Counted from the first letter of the stretch, positions 30,741 through 39,843 are shown. The stretch: 64,000 bases of DNA from Antarcticirhabdus aurantiaca (GCF_009765365.1 NZ_VTOM01000009.1:142598-206597); one strand, 5' to 3'. The notes: generated by a model not told the origin, from the letters alone. Numbers and translations: made by a program.

Positions 30741-30980
30741 ATGACTGAAACGCCGCAGCCCTTCAATCGTGCCGAGCGCGTGTTCGGCACCCCGATCGAG
30801 CGGGCCGAGAAGGGGTCTGCCATGTCGATGATCCGTGCCGAGGTCGAGGCGCGCAATGCCAAGTCCGAGCGCCTGCGCGCGATGCGCCTCGCGCAGGAAG
30901 CCGCCACGCCGGCCGTTACCGCGACGCCGCGCAAGGGTGCGCGGGCCAAGTCCGCCGAGCCGCAGATCGCCGCCGAGTAG
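30741..30980 (+). CDS. Small hypothetical protein, 79 aa
   Basis: I do not recognise this protein. It is 79 aa, rich in Ala, Arg, Glu and Lys, and predicted mostly helical (EVEARNAKSERLRAMRLAQEA), ending in a basic Pro-Ala-Lys tail. It lies divergent from kynU and convergent with the hydrolase gene, in a stretch with no competing gene on the other strand, which supports it being real. The SD is weak. A DNA- or RNA-binding accessory role is only a guess. Confidence 0.5.
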   Translation: MTETPQPFNRAERVFGTPIERAEKGSAMSMIRAEVEARNAKSERLRAMRLAQEAATPAVTATPRKGARAKSAEPQIAAE

Positions 30981-31037
30981 GTTCGGCGTCGATCGTCGGA
31001 GGCCGACGCTCCGGACGGGCGCGTCGGCCTCGTCGTG

Positions 31038-31673
31038 TCAGGACCTCTCCCTCGCCAGCCAGTCGGCCGCGATGGACAGGTCGGCCTGCGAGAGGCCGTG
31101 CCCGACCGGCAGCTGCTCGTGCGTGACGCGGGCGCCGCGCTCGCTCAACTGTCGCGCCAGACGCGCCGCATTCTCCTCCGGCACGATCGGATCGAGCATG
31201 CCGGACAGGATCAGGACGGGCACGCCGTCCAGCGCCGCTTCGGGCGGCGCCTGCAGCGGCACCATGGCCCGGATCAGTACCGCGCCGGCGAGAACCCTCG
31301 GGCGGAGCATCAGCATCGCCGCGGCGATGTTGGCGCCGTTGGAGAAGCCGAGCGCGATCGGGCTCGCTAAGCCGTAGGTCGTTCTCGCGCCGTCCACGAA
31401 ATCGGCGAGCTGGTGGGCCCGCGCGATCACGTCCGCCTCGTCGAAGACGCCCTCGGCGAGGCGGCGGAAGAAGCGGGGCATGCCGTTTTCGAGAACCGGG
31501 CCGCGCGGCGACAGGAGCGCTGCGCCCGGCGCCACGCGGGCGCCGAGCGGCAGGAGGTCGCCCTCGTCGCCGCCCGTGCCGTGGAGGAGCAGGATCGGCG
31601 GCCGCGCCGCCGATCCAGGCTCGAAGCGGTGGACGAGCGAGAGCCCGTCCCCGGCGCTAGCCGCCGCGTTCAC
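31038..31673 (-). CDS. Alpha/beta hydrolase of the carboxylesterase/phospholipase family (MhqD-like)
   Basis: A 211-aa alpha/beta hydrolase. The oxyanion-hole segment PILLLHGTGGDEGDLLPLG is near the start, the nucleophile elbow is ALGFSNGANIAAAML (Ser near residue 114), then LSGMLDPIVPEENAARLA supplies Asp and VGHGLSQADL the catalytic His. The GTG start overlaps the stop of the upstream dioxygenase by 4 bp (GTGA), as in mhqO-mhqD pairs that respond to quinones. The pairing argues for a role in hydroquinone or quinone detoxification, by analogy only. Confidence 0.88.
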   Translation of the reverse strand: MNAAASAGDGLSLVHRFEPGSAARPPILLLHGTGGDEGDLLPLGARVAPGAALLSPRGPVLENGMPRFFRRLAEGVFDEADVIARAHQLADFVDGARTTYGLASPIALGFSNGANIAAAMLMLRPRVLAGAVLIRAMVPLQAPPEAALDGVPVLILSGMLDPIVPEENAARLARQLSERGARVTHEQLPVGHGLSQADLSIAADWLARERS

Positions 31674-32638
31674 GCGACGGCCGGCGACACGGCATGCGCC
31701 TCGGCATCGAGGCTCGGGAGCCGCGCCTCGATGGCCGCGCGCCGCCCTTCCAAGAAGGACGGCAGCTTCAGCGTCGCGCCGAGGGCGTCGCTCGGCTCGT
31801 CCACGGCGAAGCCCGGCTCGTCCGTGGCGATCTCGAACAGAACGCCGCCGGGCTCGCGGAAGTAGACGGACCGGAAGTAGTTCCGGTCGCGCTGCTCCGT
31901 CGCCTGCAGCCCGTGGTCGGCGGCGAGCTTCGCCACCATGGCTTCCTGCTCGGCGTCGTCGGCCGCGCGAAAGGCTATGTGGTGGACGGTGCCGGCCCCG
32001 GGCCGTCCCCGCAGGAAGTCGCCGACCGCGCGGATGTCGATCGCCGTGCCGAGCCCGCCGCCCGCAACGCCGTAGCGCGTCGTCGTGCCCTCGGTCTCGA
32101 GCTTCGTCATGCCGAAGACGTCGGTGAGGACGTCAGCCGTCGCCGCGCCGTCCTTCAGGAGAAGGCTCGCGGAGTGGATGCCGCGAATGGCGTGATCGGC
32201 GTCGATCTCGCCGCTCGTCCAGACCGCGTCGCTGCCGACATCGTGCTTGGCGGCGACGAGCGCGAGGCGCATGCCGTCCGGGTCGCGGAAGGGCAGCACC
32301 GTCTCGCCGAAGCGGCGGACGATGGAGTCCTGCTGGACGCCGGCGGTCAGAAGGCGGTGCGACCAGAAGCCGAGCGCCTGCTCCGGCACGGCGAGCACCG
32401 TCTCCTGCAGCTCGCCGATGCCCATGCGGCCGAGCGCGGCGTGGGCATAAGGGAAGAAGGTCAGGATCGTCCCCGGCCGGCCGGCCGCGTCGCCGTAGTA
32501 GAGGTGGTGCGTGGTCGGATCGTCGAAGTTGACCGTCGTCTTCACGCGGCGCAGGCCGAGGATACGGGTGTAGAAGTCGTCCGTCCGGTGGTCCGGGCCG
32601 GAGATCGCCGTGATGTGGTGAATGCCGTTCGTCCGCAT
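31670..32638 (-). CDS. VOC-fold ring-cleaving dioxygenase (MhqO/MhqA-like)
   Basis: A 322-aa vicinal oxygen chelate protein with two glyoxalase-like repeats: GIHHITAISGPDHRTDDFYTRILGLRRV at the start and a second at about residue 150 (DADHAIRGIHSASLLLKDG). The metal ligands appear to be His near residue 7, a His in GTVHHIAFRA and Glu in VLFEIATDEPGF. It matches the proteins annotated as ring-cleaving dioxygenases that open hydroquinones. ATG 32638 has GGAGG upstream. It is translationally coupled to the hydrolase, and the two form a likely two-gene operon. Confidence 0.9.
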   Translation of the reverse strand: MRTNGIHHITAISGPDHRTDDFYTRILGLRRVKTTVNFDDPTTHHLYYGDAAGRPGTILTFFPYAHAALGRMGIGELQETVLAVPEQALGFWSHRLLTAGVQQDSIVRRFGETVLPFRDPDGMRLALVAAKHDVGSDAVWTSGEIDADHAIRGIHSASLLLKDGAATADVLTDVFGMTKLETEGTTTRYGVAGGGLGTAIDIRAVGDFLRGRPGAGTVHHIAFRAADDAEQEAMVAKLAADHGLQATEQRDRNYFRSVYFREPGGVLFEIATDEPGFAVDEPSDALGATLKLPSFLEGRRAAIEARLPSLDAEAHAVSPAVA

Positions 32639-32742
32639 GAGAGCCTCCATGAGCTTCGTCGAGGCAGAAGGTAGGCGAGCGACTTCGGTCGCGAAAGGTG
32701 AACAGTAGCTTGACGCGGTGAACAGTCCGGCGACCGTTTCGC

Positions 32743-33768
32743 TCAGAGCACGACGCGGGCGTGCCGCTCGGCCGCCTGCCGCACGGCGTCGAGGAAGCGG
32801 ACGGTCTCGGCGGCGGACGCGGCGGTGACCGGCGGCTCGCCGCCGTCGCGGATCGCCCGGACGATCCCCTCGTAGAACGTCGTCCAGCGGCCGGCTTCGG
32901 AAGGGATTTCCTCGCGTGCGCCCTCGCCGCTCACCAGGATGCCGCGGTTCTCGGCGGCCTCCTCGCCGAAGCCGGGCTCGGTCGGCCGGCCGCCGGCGCG
33001 CAGGGCCGCCTCCTGCGGATCGATGCCGCGCTTGAGGAAGGAGCCCGCCGTTCCGTCGATCCGGTAGCGCCAGCCGCCGTCCGCGACGACGGAGGCGGCG
33101 CCGAGCGAAAGGCGCAGCGGCCCCTTCCCCGCCCGGATTTCGAAGCCGTCGTCGACCGCCCCGCCCTCGCGCTGGACGAAGACGTCGGCTTCCACCCAGT
33201 CGGGCATGCCGAAGAGTTGGATCGCCTGATCGGCGAGGTGCGGCCCGAGATCGTAGAGGAGGCCCGCCCCCGGCAGCGCCTCCTCGCGCCAGCGCTGCTG
33301 GACGCTGGGCCGGAAGCGGTCCCAGCGGGCGGCGTAGTTGAAGACGCGGCCGAGACGGTTCTCGCCGAGGAGACGGCGGATGGTCAGGAAGTCCGCGTCC
33401 CAGCGGCGGTTGTGGTAGACGGACAGGACGAGACCGCGCGCTTCGGCGAGGCTCTTCAACTCGGCCGCCTCGTCATGGGTCAGCACGAAGGGCTTGTCGA
33501 CGACGACGTGGCGCCCGGCCTGGAGGGCGCGGCGGGCCTGCTCGTAATGCAGGTGATTGGGCGTCGCGAGCACCACGAGGTCGATGCCGGGCAGCGCCAG
33601 CGCCTCCTCCAGGGAGGCGCAGACAGCGGCGCTCGGCCGCTCGGCGCGGATCTCCTCGGTGCGCGACGATACGACGGCTCCGATCTCGATCCCCGCCGCT
33701 TCCATCACGGGCGCATGCAGCAGGCGTCCGGCAAGGCCATATCCGACGAGGGCGGCGGTGATGGGCAT
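32743..33768 (-). CDS. Gfo/Idh/MocA-family oxidoreductase (YdgJ-like)
   Basis: A 341-aa NAD(P)-dependent dehydrogenase. The Rossmann motif VGYGLAGRLLHAPVMEAAG is at the N-terminus, VVDKPFVLTHDEA carries the DKP catalytic Lys (about residue 95), and GAGLLYDLGPHLADQAIQLFG the C-terminal signature with the D-x-x-x-H pair. It resembles the YdgJ/oxidoreductase group acting on sugars or inositols. Start MPITAALVGYG is clear. It is unrelated in sequence detail to the first Gfo/Idh gene at 16336. Confidence 0.9.
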   Translation of the reverse strand: MPITAALVGYGLAGRLLHAPVMEAAGIEIGAVVSSRTEEIRAERPSAAVCASLEEALALPGIDLVVLATPNHLHYEQARRALQAGRHVVVDKPFVLTHDEAAELKSLAEARGLVLSVYHNRRWDADFLTIRRLLGENRLGRVFNYAARWDRFRPSVQQRWREEALPGAGLLYDLGPHLADQAIQLFGMPDWVEADVFVQREGGAVDDGFEIRAGKGPLRLSLGAASVVADGGWRYRIDGTAGSFLKRGIDPQEAALRAGGRPTEPGFGEEAAENRGILVSGEGAREEIPSEAGRWTTFYEGIVRAIRDGGEPPVTAASAAETVRFLDAVRQAAERHARVVL

Positions 33769-33854
33769 GGGGTGATCTCCAGAAGCGTCGGATTATCGAA
33801 GCGCACGTCTCGTCATGACCGGACAGGTCCGGAACGGCAACGAAGAAGAGGCGC

Positions 33855-34010
33855 GTCCCCTCGCCCGCTTGCGGGAGAGGGTGGACCGCGAAGCGGGCCG
33901 GGTGAGGGTGTCGGCCGCGCGAGCGGCCAGGCAAAAACCAGCGTCGCGGCCGTCACGAACCACCCTCATCCGCCTGCCGGCACCTTCCCCCGCCAGCGGG
34001 AGAAGGGAGC
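33855..34010. repeat. REP-like palindromic repeat pair
   Basis: Two GC-rich repeat units lie in opposite orientation. The first (33855-33910) contains CCCGC-TT-GCGGG (33864-33875) followed by GAGAGGGTGGACC and GGGTGAGGGTG. The second (33961-34010) has CACCCTCATCC and CGCCAGCGGGAGAAGGG. They resemble the short interspersed palindromic elements common in rhizobial intergenic regions. This fills the gap between the Gfo/Idh gene and dnaE2, and I see no gene in it. Confidence 0.7.
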
Positions 34011-34035
34011 AGCGTCGGCGCCAGTTCTTCGCCCT

Positions 34036-37000
34036 TCAATGGAAGTCGCGCGACTTCGGGATGATGCGCTGGTTGCGGGGGTGGTTGGTGCCGCGGGGAA
34101 CCTGGGGACGCAGGACCTCGTCGGCGCGGGTGAGCTGGAAGTTCGGGCGGTCCTCCTCGGAGAGGTGGGCGAGATCGGGCGTGCGGTCGATCAGGCGGGC
34201 GGCCACGACGTGGACGACGCCTTCCGCGCTGCGCTGGACGCGGCCGCGCACCTCGATGAAGCGCGAGCCGATGACCTCGCGGCGGAACTGCGAGAACAGC
34301 GTCGACCAGATGACGATGTTGGCGATGCCGGTCTCGTCCTCGATCGTCATGAAGACGACCTTGCCGTTGCCCGGCCGCTGGCGGACGAGAACGACGCCGG
34401 CGAGGCGCACGAAGGCGCCGCCGCGCCGGCTCGTCGCGGCCTGGCAGGACATCACGCCTTCGCGGCTCAGCCGCTCGCGCAGGAAGGCGAGCGGATGGCC
34501 CTTCAAGGACAGGCGCGTCACCTTGTAGTCGGTGACGACGTGCTCGGCGGGGCTCAGGGCGGGCAGCGCCGTGTCCGGCTCGGCGCCGAGCTCGGGCGCG
34601 CGGGCCGCGGCGAAGAGCGGCAGCTCCTCGGCCGAGACGAGGCGGCGCACCTGCCAGAGCGCCTCGCGCCGGTCGAGCCCCATGGAGCGGAAGGCGTCGG
34701 CGTCGGCGAGCTTCTCCATGGCCTGACGCGGCAGGCCGGCGCGGCGCATCAGGTCCTCGACGCTGGGATGGGCGCCGTTCTTGGCGGCGAGGATCCGCCT
34801 CGCCCAGTCCTCCCGGAACCCGTCGATCAGCCGGAAGCCGAGGCGGAGCGCAAGGGACGTGTCCTCCTCCTCCTCCAGGGTGCAGTCCCACTCGCTGGCG
34901 CCGACATCGATCGGCTTCACCAGGACGCCATGCTCGCGCACGTCGCGCACGAGCTGGGCGGGCGCATAGAAGCCCATGGGCTGCGAGTTGAGAAGCGCGC
35001 AGGTGAAGGCGGCGGGATGGTGGCACTTGATCCAGGCCGAGACGCAGACGAGGTGGGCGAAGCTCGCGGCGTGGCTTTCCGGGAAGCCGTAGGTGCCGAA
35101 GCCTTTGATCTGGTCGAAGCAGCGCTGGGCGAACTCCCGATCGTAGCCGCGCGCCACCATGCGCTCCACCATCTTCTCCTCGAAACTGCCGATGATGCCG
35201 AGGTGGCGGAAGGTCGCCATGGCCCGGCGCAACCCGTTGGCCTCGACGTCGGAGAACTTCGCCGCCACCATGGCGAGGCGCATGGCCTGCTCCTGGAAGA
35301 GCGGCACGCCGAGCGTTTCCTTCAGCACCTGCTCCAGCTCGTCGGGCGGGCCGTGCTCCGGCGACGGCGACGGGTAGACCACCGCCTCCACGCCGTCGCG
35401 GCGGCGCAGATAGGGATGAACCATGTCGCCTTGGATCGGTCCGGGGCGCACGATCGCGACCTGGACGACGATGTCGTAGAAGCGCCGCGGCTTCAGGCGC
35501 GGCAGCATGTTGATCTGCGCCCGGCTCTCCACCTGAAACAGGCCGATGGAATCGCCCCGGCAGAGCATCTCGTAGACTTGTCCGTCGTCGCGCGGGACGG
35601 TGTCGAGCGACAAGGGACCGGTGAGTCCATGCCCCGTCGCCCGCCCGTGATGGCGCAGCAGCTCGAAGCCTTTGCGGATCGCCGTCAGCATGCCGAGCGC
35701 GAGGATGTCGACCTTGAGAAGCTCCAGCTCGTCGATGTCGTCCTTGTTCCACTCGATGAAGGTGCGGTCCTCCATGGCGGCGTGGGCGATGGGCACGACC
35801 TCGTCCAGCCGGTCGTTGGTGAGGACGAAGCCGCCGACGTGCTGTGAGAGGTGCCGGGGAAAGCCGATGATCTGGCGCGACAGGTCGACGGCGCGGGCGA
35901 TGATCGGGTCGGCCGGGTCGAAGCCGGCCTGTAGGATGCGCTCGTCCGGCAGGCCGGTCTCCCAGCTGCCCCAGACGGTCGCGGCAAGTCGGGCGGTGAC
36001 GTCCTCCGTCAGACCCAGCGCCTTGCCGACGTCGCGCACGGCGCTCTTCGGGCGATAGGTGATGACGGTCGCGGCGATGCCGGCGCGGTGGCGGCCGTAG
36101 CGCTCGTAGATGTGCTGGATGACCTCCTCGCGCCGCTCGTGCTCGAAGTCGACGTCGATGTCCGGCGGCTCGCGCCGCTCCTCGGACACGAAGCGGGCGA
36201 AGAGGACGTCGATCTCTTCCGGGTCGACGTTGGTGATGCCGAGAAGGAAGCAGACGACGGAGTTCGCAGCCGAACCGCGTCCCTGGCACAGGATGCCCTG
36301 CGACTCGGCGAAGCGCACGATGTCGTGGATGGTGAGGAAGTAGCGGGCGTAGCGGAGCTTCTCGATGAGCCGCAGCTCGCCGGCCAGCGGCTTCGACACC
36401 TTCTCCGGCACGCCGTCGGGATAGCGGAGGGCGATGCGGCCCCGCACGAGGTCTTCGAGGTGGCTCTGCGGCGTTTTGCCCGGCGGCACGGGCTCGTCGG
36501 GATAGTTGTACTTCAGCTGGCCCAGCTCGAAGTCGACGCGGTCGAGGAGGTGCTGCGTCTCCTCCAGCGCCTGCGGTGCGTCGCGGAAGAGCCGGGCCAT
36601 CTCGGCCGCGGGCTTGAGGTGGCGCTCGGCGTTCGCTTCCAGCCGGCGGCCGGCGGTTTCCACGGTCAGGCCGAGGCGCACGCAGGTGACGACGTCCTGG
36701 AGCGGGCGGCGGTCGGGGTGGTGATAGAGGACGTCGTTGGTGGCGAGAAGCGGCACGCGGGCGCGCGCCGCGATCTCGGCCGAGTGGGCGAGCATGCGCC
36801 GGTCGCGGCCGCGATAGCGCATCGCGGCGCCGAGCCAGACGGCGCCGGGCGCGACCTCGCGCAGGCGCGGCAGCAGGTCCGGCATGGCGCCGAGCTGCGC
36901 CTCGCCGGGCATGGCGACGAGGAGGAGATCGCCGGCGCGGGCGAGGAGATCGTCGAGGCCGAGGCGGCAGTCGCCCTTCTCCGCCCGCAGGTTGCCGGCG

Positions 37001-37335
37001 GTCAGGATGCGGCAAAGGTCGCCCCAGCCTTTCCGGTCGACGGGATAAGCAATGATGTCGGGCGTGCCGTCGGCGAAGACGAGGCGGGCGCCGCAGACGT
37101 AGCGGAAGCGCTCCGCGGCGGCGCGGACCTCGGCCGGTTGAGTTTCGTCCTCAATCACGGTGCGCAGTGCCGAGCGGGCGCGCACAACGCCCGAGACGGT
37201 GTTGCGGTCGGCGAGGCCGAGGCCGGCATGTCCCAGCGCCAGCGCCTGCAGAACGACCTCGCCCGGCTGCGAGGCGCCGCGCAGGAAAGAAAAGCTCGAA
37301 GCCGCCGCCAGCTCGGCAAAGGCCGGCCCGCTCAC
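34036..37335 (-). CDS. dnaE2: Error-prone DNA polymerase III alpha subunit DnaE2 (ImuC)
   Basis: A 1099-aa C-family polymerase that performs SOS mutagenesis together with ImuA and ImuB. A PHP domain starts FAELAAASSFSFLRGASQP. The polymerase core has GRGSAANSVVCFLLGITNVDPEEIDVLF split around residue 355, the catalytic PDIDVDFEHERREEV near 395, and an OB-fold end near residue 960. The length is below that of replicative DnaE1 (about 1160), and the position after imuB is diagnostic. The GTG start overlaps the imuB stop by 4 bp. It ends next to the REP-like repeats. Confidence 0.96.
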   Translation of the reverse strand: MSGPAFAELAAASSFSFLRGASQPGEVVLQALALGHAGLGLADRNTVSGVVRARSALRTVIEDETQPAEVRAAAERFRYVCGARLVFADGTPDIIAYPVDRKGWGDLCRILTAGNLRAEKGDCRLGLDDLLARAGDLLLVAMPGEAQLGAMPDLLPRLREVAPGAVWLGAAMRYRGRDRRMLAHSAEIAARARVPLLATNDVLYHHPDRRPLQDVVTCVRLGLTVETAGRRLEANAERHLKPAAEMARLFRDAPQALEETQHLLDRVDFELGQLKYNYPDEPVPPGKTPQSHLEDLVRGRIALRYPDGVPEKVSKPLAGELRLIEKLRYARYFLTIHDIVRFAESQGILCQGRGSAANSVVCFLLGITNVDPEEIDVLFARFVSEERREPPDIDVDFEHERREEVIQHIYERYGRHRAGIAATVITYRPKSAVRDVGKALGLTEDVTARLAATVWGSWETGLPDERILQAGFDPADPIIARAVDLSRQIIGFPRHLSQHVGGFVLTNDRLDEVVPIAHAAMEDRTFIEWNKDDIDELELLKVDILALGMLTAIRKGFELLRHHGRATGHGLTGPLSLDTVPRDDGQVYEMLCRGDSIGLFQVESRAQINMLPRLKPRRFYDIVVQVAIVRPGPIQGDMVHPYLRRRDGVEAVVYPSPSPEHGPPDELEQVLKETLGVPLFQEQAMRLAMVAAKFSDVEANGLRRAMATFRHLGIIGSFEEKMVERMVARGYDREFAQRCFDQIKGFGTYGFPESHAASFAHLVCVSAWIKCHHPAAFTCALLNSQPMGFYAPAQLVRDVREHGVLVKPIDVGASEWDCTLEEEEDTSLALRLGFRLIDGFREDWARRILAAKNGAHPSVEDLMRRAGLPRQAMEKLADADAFRSMGLDRREALWQVRRLVSAEELPLFAAARAPELGAEPDTALPALSPAEHVVTDYKVTRLSLKGHPLAFLRERLSREGVMSCQAATSRRGGAFVRLAGVVLVRQRPGNGKVVFMTIEDETGIANIVIWSTLFSQFRREVIGSRFIEVRGRVQRSAEGVVHVVAARLIDRTPDLAHLSEEDRPNFQLTRADEVLRPQVPRGTNHPRNQRIIPKSRDFH

Positions 37336-38942
37336 GCGAAGAGGCCGTGCAGGAACCAGCGCGGCCCGGTCGTCTCGACGCCGTAGAGCCCAGCGCGGAA
37401 CACCCAGAAGCGCCGCCCGTCCGTGTCCTCGACGCGGAAGTAGTCACGGGTCGGAACGGCGCCGCCCTCGCCCCGCCACCACTCGGCCGAGATGCGCTCC
37501 GGGCCCTCGGCATGGGCGACCTCGTGGAGGACGCGCCGCCAGCGGAAGCGCTTTGGAGCGCCGTCCGGAACCTCGGCGACGACGTCGAGCGGCTGGGGCG
37601 GGTCGAAGAGGCGCAAGGGGCGCTCGGGCGGCTCGCCCCGCGGCTCGTAAGGGACCGGCGCGAGAACCCAGGCGCTGGCCTCGCCGCCCTCCCCGATCTC
37701 GCGCAGGAGCGGCACCAGCCGCTCGGCCCGCTCAGGGATGTGCGTGTCGAGGGCGTCGAAGCGCACGGCCGCGTCCTCGCCGAAGCGCGACCCGAGGCGG
37801 TCGGCGAGGCCGGACACGGCCGACTCCTGCCGCCGTGCGCCAAAACTGTCCTGGCGGGCCGCCATCGGCTCGGCGAGGAGCACGGCGAGGCGGATCGCGT
37901 CGAAGCCGAAGCCGGGATCGAGCGGATCGGCAGCCGAATCGATCCGCCGGAACAGGAGGCGCGCGAGGCCCTCCGGCTCGCGCAGCGGCGCGGCGGTGGC
38001 GACTGCGATGCGGCGCACCGCCCCGTCGGTGCGGAAGAAGCTCGCCTCGAAGCGCCGGCCGCCCTTGGCCTGCCGTTCCAGCCGACCGCAAAGGTCCTGC
38101 GCCAGCCGCTCGAGCGCTGCGGCGCAGTCCTCGACCCGGCCGATCGGCTCGGCGAAGCGGCGCTCGGCGGAAAAGACCGGCACCGGGCGGCGCGGCACGA
38201 TCGGCTTCTCCGTCCGGCCGAGCACCCGGTCGAGCCGGTCGATCAGCCCTTGGCCGAAGCGCGCGGCGAGCGGGGCGCGGGGGCGCTCGGCGACGTCGCC
38301 GACGGTGCGAAGGCCGAGCCGCGCCAGCGCCACCGTTTCCGCGTGTTCCAGCCCGAGCGCCGCCGCCGGCAGCGGGCCGACGGCCGCCGGCTCGCCGCCG
38401 GAAAGCACGATCGCGCCGGGCAAGCCGCCGAAGCGGGCGAGCGCGCGGGCGGCGTCCGGCGTGCCGGCCACCGCCGCGACGCAGGCGACGCCGACGCGGG
38501 CGAGCCGCGCCTCCACGTCGCGCTTCATCGCCGCTTCGCCGCCGAAGAGGTGAGCGGCGCCGGCGATGTCGAGGATCAGCCCGTCCGCGCCGTCGAGGGC
38601 GACGAGCGGCGTGTAGCGGTCGCAGGCGTCGGCGAGGCGCGCCAGGAAGGCGGCGTCCGCGGCCGGGTCGTGGTCGGCGACCGCCAAGTCCGGCACGCGG
38701 GCCCGCGCGTCGGCGAGGCCGAGGCCCGGCAGGAGGCCGAGGCGCCGGGCCGCCGCATCGCCCGCGACGAGCCGCATCGCGCCCTTGACGCGGGCCGCGA
38801 CGACGAGCGGCCTCTTCGCCTCAGCCGGCGCGGCGCAGGGCGTGCCGGCCCGGTTCGGCTCCACCCGCGCCAAGCGATCGGTGGGGAGAAACGGCAGCCA
38901 CAGGCACAGGAATCGACGGGTCCCGGAAGGTTCGTGCGTCAC
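37332..38942 (-). CDS. imuB: DNA polymerase Y-family protein ImuB
   Basis: A 536-aa Y-family-like protein that bridges DnaE2 and the beta clamp and lacks polymerase activity itself in studied homologues. It opens RRFLCLWLPFLPTDRL, has ADGLILDIAGAAHLFGGE (about residue 115), and a C-terminal ImuB region ending DYFRVEDTDGRRFWVFRAGLY-type sequence. The GTG at 38942 (following GGAGTGGAG) is chosen because the family start VTHEPSGTRRFLC begins there. It overlaps imuA by 122 bp and dnaE2 by 4 bp, forming one operon. Confidence 0.95.
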   Translation of the reverse strand: MTHEPSGTRRFLCLWLPFLPTDRLARVEPNRAGTPCAAPAEAKRPLVVAARVKGAMRLVAGDAAARRLGLLPGLGLADARARVPDLAVADHDPAADAAFLARLADACDRYTPLVALDGADGLILDIAGAAHLFGGEAAMKRDVEARLARVGVACVAAVAGTPDAARALARFGGLPGAIVLSGGEPAAVGPLPAAALGLEHAETVALARLGLRTVGDVAERPRAPLAARFGQGLIDRLDRVLGRTEKPIVPRRPVPVFSAERRFAEPIGRVEDCAAALERLAQDLCGRLERQAKGGRRFEASFFRTDGAVRRIAVATAAPLREPEGLARLLFRRIDSAADPLDPGFGFDAIRLAVLLAEPMAARQDSFGARRQESAVSGLADRLGSRFGEDAAVRFDALDTHIPERAERLVPLLREIGEGGEASAWVLAPVPYEPRGEPPERPLRLFDPPQPLDVVAEVPDGAPKRFRWRRVLHEVAHAEGPERISAEWWRGEGGAVPTRDYFRVEDTDGRRFWVFRAGLYGVETTGPRWFLHGLFA

Positions 38943-39726
38943 GGCTCCACTCCACGCGCCATGTCTGCTGCGGCAGGCCAGCGCGATGCCGCAGGAGTTC
39001 GATCTCGAAGACGGGATGGCCGGGCGCGCCGGCCGCGAGCGGCGTCGAGACCCCGGCCCGCACGCGCCAGCGCGCATGCGCCGCGCTCGGCGCCCCATCC
39101 GGCGCCCCGACGCGCAGGAGGAAGGCCGCCGCGCCCGAGCGCCGCGCCGCCACTGCCAGGCGGCGCGTGGCGTCGAGGTCGAGAGCGCGGGGGTCGCCCC
39201 AGATCTCGATCGCGACGGCGCCGATGCCCGGCGAGCGCAGCGCCTCCAGCCCTGCCTGAAGGCTGCCGAGCCCGTCCCGCGTGCGGGCGAGAAGCAGCTC
39301 GCCGGGATCGGCCCCGAGCGCCAGGAGCCCCGCCCCGTGCATCTCGCCGAACTCGGCCGCCGTCATCGACTGGCGCACGATCGCCGCCCGCCGCGTGCCG
39401 GTCCCCGCCATCGCCCGCAGCATCAGCGCGATCGTGAAGCCGCCCGCGGCCGGGCCGTCGTTCTGCGATGCGGCGCGGATCTCGTGCAGCGCGCCGACCG
39501 GCATCGGCCCGACCCGCGCGTCGATCGAGGCCATGCCGAAGCTGAAGCTCCCCTCGCCGCCGTCCGAGGTTTCGGAACGCGAGCGCTCCCACGCGTCGCG
39601 AAAGCCGTGCGCGTCGAGGCGCGGCCGCGGCGCTGCGGCAAGGCCCGCACCGCGGCCGGCTTCGATCGCGGCAAGGCTTCGCCGCAGATCGGCAAGGACG
39701 TCACCCAAGGCCGAATCTCCGTTCAT
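38821..39726 (-). CDS. imuA: SOS mutagenesis protein ImuA
   Basis: A 301-aa RecA/SulA-like protein of the imuA-imuB-dnaE2 mutasome. It has SVADLRR-type start VLADLRRSLAAIE, GALHEIRAASQNDGPAAGGF (about residue 80), and the ImuA segment VAIEIWGDPRALDLDATRRLAVAARRSG (about 185-213). The C-terminus WRVEWSRDARTF lies where ImuA usually ends, after which about 35 residues run over imuB. The LexA box overlaps the ATG at 39726; a TTG at 39765 is in frame upstream but would place the box inside the gene. Confidence 0.92.
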   Translation of the reverse strand: MNGDSALGDVLADLRRSLAAIEAGRGAGLAAAPRPRLDAHGFRDAWERSRSETSDGGEGSFSFGMASIDARVGPMPVGALHEIRAASQNDGPAAGGFTIALMLRAMAGTGTRRAAIVRQSMTAAEFGEMHGAGLLALGADPGELLLARTRDGLGSLQAGLEALRSPGIGAVAIEIWGDPRALDLDATRRLAVAARRSGAAAFLLRVGAPDGAPSAAHARWRVRAGVSTPLAAGAPGHPVFEIELLRHRAGLPQQTWRVEWSRDARTFRDPSIPVPVAAVSPHRSLGAGGAEPGRHALRRAG

Positions 39727-39735
39727 GATATGTTC
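39721..39735 (-). promoter_or_regulatory. LexA (SOS) box of imuA-imuB-dnaE2
   Basis: On the minus strand the site reads GAAC-N7-GAAC (plus strand GTTC at 39721-39724 and 39732-39735), the known alphaproteobacterial LexA motif. It directly overlaps the imuA ATG, so LexA would block both transcription and start-proximal elongation. Confidence 0.82.
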
Positions 39736-39843
39736 CAGAAGGACTCCCGCATGGCTGGGAGTCAACGGGCTTATTTTCCTAAGACAGACGAACTAGACGA
39801 AGGCCGGCGCCGATCCAGAGGAATTCGGTCTTATCCCCGCTGT

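Noticed and set aside
32761..35847. A 1028-aa open frame on the plus strand
   Set aside because: It runs antisense to the Gfo/Idh gene and dnaE2, both with clear domains. It is low-complexity and has no homology. Such shadow frames are expected at this GC content.
34036..37335. Calling this the replicative DnaE1
   Set aside because: The length of 1099 aa and its position directly after imuA-imuB identify DnaE2.
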